A stretch of 64,000 bases of DNA. Origin: Loxodes magnus (lineage: Eukaryota; Ciliophora; Karyorelictea; Loxodida; Loxodidae). The stretch is taken from the NCBI GenBank assembly GCA_946699065.1, contig CAMPDV010000211.1:428083-492082 (forward strand), read 5' to 3'. A program made the position numbers and the translations under genes. Below, piece by piece: positions 38,080 through 48,800 of the stretch; position 1 is the first letter of the stretch, and each line of letters begins with the position of its first letter. Under the pieces are notes generated by a model. It ran no database searches and was not told the DNA's origin. It saw only the letters and a program-made list of their open reading frames with translations.

Positions 38080-41000
38080 TCATGTAGATTTTATTATTCT
38101 ATAAATTTGATTCATATAGTCTTTTTTGCAAAATATTTAATTGATTATGTTTTAATTATATTCTAAGAGCTCTTGTTCTATATTTTCATAAATATTTGCT
38201 TAGTTTATATTATTTTACGCTTTATTTTTGCTTTTAATAATTTTATCTATTTAGTTTTTAATATTATCTATACTTGTTTGGTAGTATTTACATTTGAATA
38301 TGTGTTAAAATGTCTCTTTTTCTTGACATAAGCATTAATCATATTCTTAAGGAATATGTCTTTCTTGAAGATCACTTCTAAAAAAAAGTAGTTAGGTTCT
38401 CAGTCTGAATATTAATTTTGATGGTTGCATTTTCTCTTTGTTCAATAAAAAGTAGGTTATAATTGGGAATTTTTCTACATTTTTGAATTACTTTGTTATA
38501 ATTTTTGCTGTGATCATTTCTTTTTTTCTTTTTTTTGTTGTTTTTGTTATTCTCTAAATTGTTTAATTAAAAAATTGTTCTTTAATTTTTACATCAATTT
38601 TTTTATCGAATTACATCATATTTAGATTTTATAAAGCTTTTAAATCTATTTTAAATTTCTTTTACATTTTTTAATTTACTTCTGTTACTAAGTCTTATTT
38701 TTTTAACTTATTTAGAATAATTGGATAAACTTTTCATCTTTATTCTTAGATTATTACTATTGATTATATAAGTCATTTAGTTTTCTATAAAATTTAAAAT
38801 ATCTTTTTGCAGTTATTTATTCAAATCCAAGTCAGTTAAAATCTATGTGTTGTAACTCATTTCAAGATGCTTATGGCATTTTCATATATTATCTTATAAT
38901 TTATCGTTAACTTACATGTATTTAGTTTTTCACCTTTGTTATTCCAGTTTGTATACTATATGGAATTATTTCAGCACCATATTCTAATTTAGGTAGAATA
39001 AATAATCTGAATAAATTTTTGAAATTAATTGGGATCGTCTTATTAAATCTGCTGTAAAATTACTATTAAAATAAGTACTTGGCCTACTAATATTTATTTT
39101 GTACTTTTTGTATATTTGTAATTAATTAATTATTCTGATCAATTGTGAATCTTAAATATTCAACAGTTTTTTTAATTAAATTAGCTTCCCTTATATTTTC
39201 AAATCTAATTTTTTTTAGTTCTCTTATTTCTCTTTACTAATATTAATGCATTCGGTTTTTATTAAGTTTATTTTTAATTTTATTATATTGAATATTCTTT
39301 AAATTTGATCTATTAATTATTACATTTTTTAAGCGTTGTTGTTGGAGATTAGTAATAGATCGTCAGCTCATGCTAATTTTGAGTATTATGTATTTCCTAT
39401 CTTGTATCCTAATTTATTATATTATTCTAAGTATTACATAGCAATATCATAATAAATTATGGCTAGTATAGGTCCTGGTGAGCTTCCTTAAAGTGTACCA
39501 TTTTTGTAGTCTATTTTTCTAGTGATTTAGTCTTCTAGTTAAAAGTGTATTTGTACTTGAGAATATATGTTTTTCAATGTTTTTATTAAATTATCGGCTA
39601 TTTTAAATCTTTCTAGTTATTTAAAAAGTAAATAGTGATTTATAGAATCAAACATTTTCTCAATATCAATCAAGGTAAAAATAAACGATTCATTTTCTTC
39701 CTTTTTTTTCTTACTTTCTTAATAATGATTCATTATCTATTATATTTGTCATATGTTTATTGTAGTTTGTATTTTCTTTATGAATCCTTTTTAGTCTTTA
39801 TTAATTTGGTTTTACTCAATTACATCTTTATATATATGGTTTGATATTATCTTGTCGAATATTTTTTAGATTGTATTTATAATTGCTATTGGTCTATAAT
39901 TTTTTCAATCATATTTGGAATCTTTTTTATGGATCATTATTGTTTTAATTTTATTTAGTCCAGCAGGGATTAATTAATCACATTAGCAGTTTTGATAGAA
40001 TTTTGTTAAAATTTTTCAAAGTTCGTGTCCTGCATATTTAATTAATTCATTTGGTATTTAATCAAAACCTGGAGCTTTATTATTTGGGAGGTATCTTATT
40101 ATATCAGCAACTTCTTAATATAATATTTTACTACATGATTGTGCTATTTTTTATTAAAGAATTTTATTTTGTTTGTAGATTTCATCTATTTTTGCTACCT
40201 CTTTAAGTATTTCTTATTGATTAGTATCTTTATATTAGTTTAATGCACTTTCTCAATTTTTAATAAATTATTCTGTCTAATTTGAATTGAGATTCATATT
40301 TAGAGCTTTTTGAGGATTGAAAATTTTATTTGCTTGCTTAGCCACTTCCTGGTTATTACCGTTCAAATTTATTTATTTTTACCCATTTATATTTTTTCAC
40401 ATGGCATTCTTCATTTTTACGAATTTTTTCTTTTACCTTTTTGCCTCTAATTTCATTTAGATGACTTCATCATTCATACAGTTAAATTAGTTTAATTTAT
40501 TTATATATTATATTCTTGCATTTCTGGCTTTATTCATTTATATCACTACAGATGAAGGCAGTTTTGGCTGATTTTATTATCTTTGATCAAGTATCTCCAA
40601 AGCTGCAATATGGATTAAATTTTTAATAAATCTGTATTATAACGATAAATTCAAATTTTATATATTATTTTCAAAAAAATCATAAGCACCAAGGAATTAG
40701 TTTTTATATAATTATAGTTTTTCTTAGTCTTACAGTTTATTTGATTATATATCATTCTTATTTACTAATTTTCTGCATTTAAATTAACTGTCATTTATTT
40801 TAGCATTATATTCAGTATTAAGAGATAATGGTCAGTATTAACTCCTGTTTCTTTATCTACTTTGAATATGTATTTTGTTGATTACTCTAAGTCCTAGTCT
40901 AAGAAGATATAGTCAATGATTTATTGTCTTTTGTTTTATTTTATTTAATGTGTGGGAATTTATTTTTAATTTGTATCTATGAGTTCATTAGCTTATGTAA

Positions 41001-41508
41001 AATTAAATAATTAGAGATCTGTATCTGTTTAATTATCATAATTATATAGGTGCGCATTAAAGTCTCCAGCAATAATGAAATGTTTATTCTAATTTTATTA
41101 TATTATTTTTCCTATGTTTAAGTAACAATCATTTATGAACTGTTGAGTATAATTACTAGTGGGAAGATAAACATTTATTATTATAGTTTCATCCAAAATA
41201 AATGCTTAGATCCTATTAAAATTTTCCTCAAGTAATATTTCTTGAACGTCTAGGTCCTTTTTAAAGAAAGAAATTAAACCTGCTTTTTAAGTAAGACCTG
41301 GCAAGAAGAATTATTTAAAAGATTTATGTAGGGTTTTTGGTTCTTTTTTAATAAAAGTTTCTTATAATAGAATAATGTTGAGATTATGTTTCTTAATTAA
41401 TTCAAATATTATTTCTTTTTTGTCGAAATATCCTCCACCTATATTAAACGATCCTATTTTTAAAATTTTTTAATTTCTTTAAATCATTTTTAAATTTTCT
41501 CTGAACAT
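38080..41508 (-). CDS. Non-LTR retrotransposon ORF2: AP-like endonuclease + reverse transcriptase
   Basis: From ATG 41508-41506 an endonuclease/exonuclease/phosphatase domain has all core motifs: FNIGGG, LLQET, GDFNAH, IDYIFL, TDHYLL. The RT domain follows: NNKAPGFDQIP near 40,060, WKNYRPIAIIN near 39,890, the catalytic IDIEKMFDSIN near 39,650, GTLQGSSPGP near 39,490, and an intact catalytic box WADDLLLIS near 39,365 whose Trp is TGA (39370-39368). The thumb (LPKLEYGAEIIPYS) comes after one A-run frame break near 39,200. A C-terminal Cys/His finger (CLCQEKETFQHIFKC) near 38,310 is typical of these enzymes. The stop is a TGA at 38082-38080. The stretch between endonuclease and RT (about 40.3-40.8 kb) was not followed in one frame. 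Possibly an active element. Confidence 0.85.
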
Positions 41509-42117
41509 GCTGGAATTATCTAGTTTATAATTAAATTAATTAAATTATTCAGAATTGGGAAAAAGTTAATAATTTTCATCTAGGTAGTTGTATTTATTTT
41601 TTCGAATTTAGTAAGATTGTTTCTTAAGTGAATATATTTTTAGTAATCTTAACTTTAATTCATTATTCATTAAGGATTATTTTGTTAGTTATATTGTGTT
41701 CTTAAATTTTATTGACTAATATATGAATAATTTTATGATTACATACCACCATTTAATTTGCCAGCACAAAGACACAGTGTCATTTTATCATTAATTGTTT
41801 AAATACTTAGAAATTTTTTATTTTGTTTTATTAACTTCATCAAGAAATGAAATTATGCTTGTTTTTATGGAATTATTTTTTCTAACTTATAATCGATATA
41901 TGTTTCTATATATCTCTTTTTCTTTTTTGTATCTTCCACATAGGCTTTTAATTAATCATTTATATGTATCTTTAACCATTATTATTAGTAATTTATTTAA
42001 GGCATGTTTAAGCTTATTCTTTAAAATTTCTTAATTTTTTTTTCCAATTTTTTAGTATTTTTCAATTATCAATTTTTATTATGCTTTTTTTCTTATTGAT
42101 TATTTTCAGTTTTTTCA

Positions 42118-42903
42118 TCAAATTTTTAAGTTTAATTATTGACTTTAAGAGATTTAATGTTTCCAATTTTAATTTTTTTGTAGGTTTAGATCTATTTTTA
42201 TTTTATTTTATTTTATTGTATTTTAGTATTTATCGTATTTCTCTATTTCTATATCATTTTGCTATTTAATATTAAATTTTTGTTAAAGTAATTAAGATCT
42301 ATTTTCTAATTACTATATTTTGGTTTGTTATTGTTCGTTCAAGAGATAACAGAATAAAGTGCTAATTTTTTGTTTTTGTTATTTGGTATTCTTAAAATCA
42401 AATTTTATTTTTTGTTTTTACTAGTGATTTTACCTTAGGTTAATGTTGATATTTTCTAAATAGTTTATCTTCTATTTTTATTATTCTATAAATATTTCTT
42501 TTCTTTTAATTTAATGATCTTTTTCTGCATTTGCTCTTATAGCAAATTAAGTTTCTTCCTCATTCTGATTCATCTTAATTTAATATTTTTTATATAAGTC
42601 TAACTTTTAGATTTTTAAAGCTTGGTTTTCTTATTGTATTGATATTAGTTTATTTTCAACATTTTTTATTACTAAATTTTTGTCATTTAATTCCTATTTT
42701 ATTTAACTTTTTTATTATTTTATTTTTACTATTTTGTTCAAATACTGTTCTATTTCTATTTCATAATTAAGATTTAAATTTTCAATCTCTTATTCTAATT
42801 GTTCATTTAGTCCATTTTAATTATCTAGATCCTCAATTAGATATTCATTATTTAGTTTATAGTTATCTTGGATTTATAATAATTGTTAAATGTTTTCTTC
42901 CAT
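42118..42903 (-). CDS. Coiled-coil protein, probably of the retrotransposon
   Basis: ATG at 42903-42901 opens a clean 261-residue frame with no internal TGA, ending in two adjacent TGA codons (42120-42115). The whole protein is Gln/Glu/Lys/Asn-rich with heptad-like spacing (LNEQLEQEIENLNLNYEIEI, LISIQQENQALKIQKLDLYK), i.e. a long coiled coil. It lies about 200 bp after the ORF1 stop and 600 bp before the ORF2 start on the same strand, so it is most simply a middle ORF of the element, perhaps for multimerisation as in coiled-coil ORF1 proteins. An unrelated host gene is possible. Confidence 0.68.
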
Positions 42904-43099
42904 AGCTAATTTTTTTTTTTTTTGTTTCTATATATTCTAAGTTGTCAATTTGGAATTAATTCTCCACTAATTAATTTTTTAACTATATTAATTTGATTAG
43001 AAATTTATTCATTTAATTTCTCTTGATAACGATATTAATCTTATTTATTGCATAACTAATATAATTATTCTTATAATAATAATTAAAGTTTAGAATAGT

Positions 43100-44381
43100 T
43101 CAGATTTATTCTTAGTGATTTGCTACTCCAAGATCGAATTTTTGTTCTTGGTTATTTGCTTATTTTGTTTCTAAGTCCCAGCTATAAATATTCCTTGCTT
43201 TATTTCTTTCTATATTCTATGGTTCTTAAGAGTTATTGTTCAAAATAATAAACTATTAATCCTCTTTTTACCCAAAATTTTTAGTCTTTTCCTATTATCT
43301 ACTTAGATTTATGGTATTTTAACTTTCTACATAAAAAGATTCTTAGTTGAGCTGCAGTTCCAGATTCTTAAGATTAAGTTAAGATTGAAAATCTTGCTAT
43401 GCTTAACTGGGTTCTAAAATGTCGTCAATTTAAATATTATTTTAGTTATAAGAGGCATATATCTACTTATTTATTTCAGTTTGTTGAGCTTAATTGCTTT
43501 AGATTTTAGTTTCATTTTTTATATTAATCTTTAGTTATTATTCCAAGCCTTAACTTTTTATATTTATATCCAAAATCTAGGTTTTGTTTTTACCTTTCCT
43601 TTATTTTTTTAATGTTAAATTTGTTATCCTATAATTTTGCTACAGTATTTAAAACGATGACCTTCTTCATTACAGAATAAACAACATATTTATTTTTTAT
43701 GTCTTAATTTTAGTTTTATATCTAAGTATTGTATGATGTTTGGAAGTTTATTTATTTATTCTTATGTCAATTTAACAAGTAATGTAAAAGTTCTAATTTT
43801 TGTTATATCTTATTCTTGCTGCTTTTCATTATCTAGTTGTATTTCAACTATTTAGATATTTAGGATTTAATCAAAAATCATAAGAATATCCTGGAGGCTA
43901 ATTGGTTAAGTTGGTAAAATGGTAATTTTATATTTATCTAAGTTAAGGTTTTTCAAATAGACTTTTTCTTAGATTTAAAAGAGGAGTTTAAGTCCAGATT
44001 GGCTATTTAATATTTCTATATTCTTATGATCATTAATAAATTTTTTAAGATCTTTTTCATTTAAGAAATAAATAATAATATTTTTCTTAAAGTTCAATCT
44101 CATTCCACATATAAGTTCTGCTTTGTTATTTTTCTTCGGAAAGTAATTTTTGCTAATTTAGTCAAATATATTCTTGTAGATCTAATACATTTATGACTGC
44201 TATAAATCAAAAGTTTCAAAGTATTATTAAGTTAAAACATTGAGTTGATTTAGGTTATTTTAGTTTTATAGTTATATAAGCTGTTATAAGGAGTGAACTT
44301 TATCCAAACCCTTAACGACAATCTCTTGCTGTCCTGAGACTAACTTGAGCACGTAATAGGATTTAAATTTTTAAGTTCCAT
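43100..44381 (-). CDS. Retrotransposon ORF1 with zinc knuckle
   Basis: Minus-strand ORF from about the ATG at 44,381, with one frame break close to the start, to TGA 43102-43100. The N-terminal half (VSGQQEIVVKGLDKVHSL, PTQPISLQDILMIFDQ) resembles a folded RNA-binding region. Near 43,650 is a zinc knuckle C-x2-C-x4-H-x4-C (CLFCNEEGHRFKYC). The C-terminal part is polar (QSQLNLKNLELQLNQES). Zinc-knuckle ORF1 proteins bind element RNA and accompany the ORF2 enzyme. This ORF1 is a different family from the one at 7.1-8.2 kb. Confidence 0.7.
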
Positions 44382-44729
44382 ATTTTTTTTATTTTATTTC
44401 AAGTACTTAAAATTTTTAAATTAATGTAATTTTTCAATAAATTTTTTTAAGAAAAAAATTTAAAATTCTTATTGTTTTACATTGTAGACTTAGCCATGCT
44501 TAAGTAAAAGTATATTGTCATATATAAATTTTTAATATAAAATACTTAAGGATAAATAAATCTCAAACATAAATATACTCTTAAACCATACGTAAATATC
44601 TTAATTTTTATTTGGTTTATATCTTCTAAAGCTTTTATACGTAATTAAATACATAGTATGCTTTTCCTAACAGTAATAATAAATTTCTTAAATTGTAAAA
44701 TTAAAAGTCTTAATAGTTATTACTTTCTC
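44382..44729. other. AT-rich spacer
   Basis: Between the retrotransposon 5' end and the WD40 fragment; nothing recognised. Confidence 0.45.
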
Positions 44730-45400
44730 TCAACTTATTATTTTCCACTTTTTCACAGTATTATCATATCCTCCTGATACTATTCATTTGTTGTCCTTAC
44801 CCAATGCTACAGAATTTAGATAATTTTTTAGCCTTAAAGAGTTTATATGCATTCACCTATATTAAAGTTCCATATCTACATGATCCAGAAATTGCAACAC
44901 TTGAAGTTACTAAACTGAATACTTGATACAGTATTTGAATGGCCTTGAAGAGTTCGAAGTAGCTGACTAGTTGTTAATTCCCATATATTGATCGATTTAT
45001 CATAACTTCCCAATAAAATTCAATTCCAATCACTTGATATCGCTAAAGAATTTACACCATTCGTGTGTCCTTACAAAGAACTTTTTAATTAACCAGTTGC
45101 TAAGTTCCATATCATTATCGTACCTTCAGAACATCCCGATACGATTCCTTTTCTGGTCTCTTGAAATCGCTACAGATAATAAAGGATTCGTATGTCCCTA
45201 TAAAGTAATCTTACACTAGCCAGTTGTTAAGACCCATATCTTTATCGTATTATCTCTATTTCCCGATACGATTCAATTTTAGTTACTTGATATTACTACA
45301 GATAATAAAGTACCGTATATTCTTGGAATATTTTATCTAAATATTAAAGAATTACCTTTATTTTTGTCGTAGTTGATTATATTTTCCAGTTAAAAAAAAA
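44730..45400 (-). pseudogene. WD40-repeat fragment, 5'-truncated
   Basis: Four to five WD40 repeats on the minus strand: NWIVSGNRDNTIKIW, GTIMIWNLATGQLKSSLQG, SLAISSDWNWILLGSYDK, SINIWELTTSQLLRTLQG, KWIVSGGYDNTVKKWKIIS. The last ends at TGA 44732-44730, directly after a TGG Trp. Internal TGA codons give Trp in KWIVSGG and NWILLGS. There are two or three frame breaks and no N-terminal part: upstream of 45,400 the sequence dissolves into an A/T run. The repeats resemble those of the gene at 8961, so this may be a truncated copy of that family. Confidence 0.65.
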
Positions 45401-45888
45401 AATAGGTAGAATTTCATATTTAAAAAGAAAAAAAGGAATTTTAGCTAGAGAATAATTTGCTTATTTTAAAATATTTCTTAAAAAGATACTCTTAATAAAT
45501 TATATTTCTTTGTTTTCCGTTTTTTATTTTATAACTTACTTTATAATAGTTTAATTATATTATCTCATATAACGAAAATAATTAGATTTTAAACTTTTGC
45601 TATAAGCAAAACTGCTTTAGCATTTATTTAAAGAGATCAACGAACTATCCATTAGAAAATATATTTAAGTTAAAATTAAATTAAATAATGAAATATTCTA
45701 TACAATAATCAATGTAAAATTTAGGATTTAGCTTATAAACTAAATTTATAATTAACATATTTTTATGCTTTAATTCCTTTTTTTATTTTACTATATAAAA
45801 AAGAAAAATTTCTTGCAAAAATCTCTTCTGAATAGGATCTATACCAATCAAGATACGACTAGCAAAATTTAGTTTAAGAACTCAAATT
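45401..45888. other. AT-rich spacer between divergent genes
   Basis: Holds a long A/T run at ~45,388-45,450 and presumably the promoter of the large plus-strand gene starting at 45889. Nothing else recognised. Confidence 0.45.
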
Positions 45889-48800
45889 ATGTAATAGGAG
45901 AATCTTGAACTTTTAAGAAATGTATAGGAGCTTGAAGGGGAAAATCGCATACTGATGTCTAGCATTTAAGAATAAAAAATTTAAAATAAGTACTCAGCAA
46001 ATATTAGAATCGAATAATAGAAACAAAATTCAGCCAATTCGCAGTGCTAACCGAAAGTATATTCCTTTAAAATTAGTCAATGGATGTAGACCTAAAGATA
46101 AACAAGAACAAATTTACTTATAGAAGTGAAAAAAATAATACTGATCATATTAAACATAAACACTACGTTTAAAAGAATAGCTAAGAGGAGTGTAGTATAC
46201 ATTATATCCAAATCATCTCTATCAAAAACTTCTGAATCTCCTACTGTTAAAACAAAAGAAGAATTTAATATGTTTTTAAATAAAACTTCTTCACTCTTAG
46301 CTGTAACATATAAAAGGCCAATTAAAATTGAAGTATAAGTCATTATAGAATGGAAATATCTTATTTTGTAAAGGGAATCTTTAATCAGTCTCATGTAATA
46401 CTTTGCTTCAGTAAAGGCTCTAAAGTCTGCAGACCCACCTATACGTTCAAAAGAAGAGCAATCAATTAAATGCTTCTATTTAAATGTAACTAATGTAAAA
46501 GAATAAATATCTTAATATTAGTTTCCTATATAGAATAATGATGCTTGCACCTAAGCAATGATAGGATACTCAAAGTTCTAATTTCAACGGTTTTATTACT
46601 AAAATCATTTCCATTTTCAGACTGTTGCTTTACTCTTAGTAATTGCATATCTTATCTTATATATAACGTCTTATGTAACTAAGAGTATTTAAATCCAATG
46701 TGCATTTCCTTAAAATGCTACAATTATTAAGAAACTTGCTTATTAGTTTTAAGTGGATAATGTAGCGCTGAAAAAAAGGTAACAAAATATGTAATTAAGA
46801 ATGCTTAGTTCATTAATGTGGTTGAGATGCAATGGACTACTTAACTTCATAACTTTCAAATAAGAATTATAACTTTAGATCTTTACTATAAAACTCATCT
46901 TTCTGTTCTCCAGGCTGCTTGGATTAAAACTTTAATAATATAAAAAGGTAAGTAGGCAACGAAAATTGTGATTTAGCTTGAATGACTGAAAGTTGTTAGT
47001 GAGATTAAGGAGATTGTTGTGGAAAAGAAGCTTCATTTTATGATTATAATACACTAAAAAATTATAACTTCCCAGTGATAACCTGCTTCACAACCCTTAT
47101 GAATAGATCGATTATTGAAGATGATAAAGACTCGACCTTTAATGTTATACTCCTATGTGCTCAAGTACTTCAAGTTCCAACCAAACTTGATTAGATTGAA
47201 GTGATAAGGAATGACTTTATTCTAACTGAGAATAACCTTAGTAGTAAGATGAAAATAATCAATAGAACAGTGGAAATAATCCATAGAATATGAGTTGAAA
47301 TTATGCAAATGTATTAGATTAAAAATGCAACGAAGATTATTGCCACCATTAAAATGACTGCTTACTATCTTCTCAACTTAAATCCACAATATAATTGTAA
47401 CTAGAATTTAATAGGTAGCAATGTATGCGATATAGTTTGCTACGAAAATTCTAAAAGAGATTAGAATATTCTGTGCAAATTCGATGGTAATAGCTGCTAA
47501 GCTTGCATAGATATCTATAATACATGTCTTCAATCTTAAGGGAATAGCATATGCAACTTAAGTTGCTATAATAAATAATGTAACTGAGATGGCGGAGATT
47601 GTAAAGAGTATTTAGAGAAAGGCTACAAAATCAAATAAATTGGAGATGGAACTTATCAATAATTATGCTATTACGAAGTATGCTTTTTTGATAATAATAA
47701 ACAAGGATAAGATGATTATTTGTTATGCTCTCAAACGAAAGGTACTTTAGATAAGCTATGTAATAATTAATATGATAGAGAATGTGGTTTTTTAGAATGC
47801 AATTATGACTCAATCGTTGTTTAGTGTAGAAACATCATTAATCAAAATGATTTATATAAGTTTTGTATAATTCAGGATAATAATTGTACTAGTGACAAAT
47901 GTCTGGGTTTTTACGATTCTTTTTTATATGTAATTAAAAATAATGTAGAGGAAATTATTTTAGTTATCATAATATCTGTTAAATAGGAAATGGAATATGT
48001 AATGAAGAACTGCTAAGTTCTGATTGTAACTATGATGGTTTGAATTGTTGTACAACAGATTTAGTCAAAGAATGTTGCAATATAAGTCTGGCAATGGATG
48101 AATTTTGCCATGATAGATAATTAAGCGTTTAAAATTGCAGCTCTTTTTACTGTGGCTATGATAATGCTTAATGTTAATTTAAAGTAACGAATAAATCAGA
48201 TTCTTATGAAGGATTTCCTTGATATCCAGAGTTATTTAATAATGGATTTTGCGATCTTTAATGTTTTGTTAAGTAATGTTTAGAAGATAGAAGAGATTGC
48301 ATAAAATGTTTAGATACATTATGCTTTACAGTTAAAAGAGTAATAGATTATAAGAATGATAGTGACTATTGAAATAGTTATTGTAGCTTTGATACTCACC
48401 CTAGAGTAAGGAAACTATTCAATTATAACATTTCTTAATACATCTTTTTCAGCGACCTGTGCTTGATTAAATATACCTCTGATGTTAATGATCTTCAGTC
48501 TTGCATTTACAAGATGAATATTACTGTGAAGACTGGTGCAACGTTTTAGAGTGCAATTATTGCAATAAGCATTGTAAATGCTCTAATTCAAGGCAGCAAG
48601 AAATTGAGTATATGAAAAGTTAATTCCTGGATTCTGATCAATGAATCTAAGTGAAATGCTAAGCTCTCAAATCTTTTAGTCTTATTTATTAGGGAATGGT
48701 TAATACGATGAGCAATGCTATTTTAAAGACTGTGCTTGATATTAGAAAGATTGCATTTATTATGAAAGTGATGGAGAATAATGTGTTGATTATATGAAAT

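Larger units (their letters stand above)
38080..44381 (-). mobile_element. Non-LTR (LINE-type) retrotransposon, near full length
   Basis: Three consecutive minus-strand ORFs: zinc-knuckle ORF1 (44,381-43,100), a coiled-coil ORF (42,903-42,118) and the endonuclease/RT ORF2 (41,508-38,080). No long terminal repeats flank them. Catalytic residues are intact and interruptions few, so it is young. The exact 5' and 3' ends and any target-site duplication could not be fixed by eye. Confidence 0.75.

Noticed and set aside
46079-46700. Minus-strand membrane-protein-like ORF (runs such as MYTTLLLAILLNVVF and SIMTYTSILIGLLYV)
   Set aside because: It is antisense to the plus-strand frame that runs without any TGA from ATG 45889 into the membrane helix and LNR modules. 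With TGA as the only stop, antisense frames over AT-rich genes stay open easily, and antisense of Lys/Asn/Glu codons looks hydrophobic. Not fully excluded.
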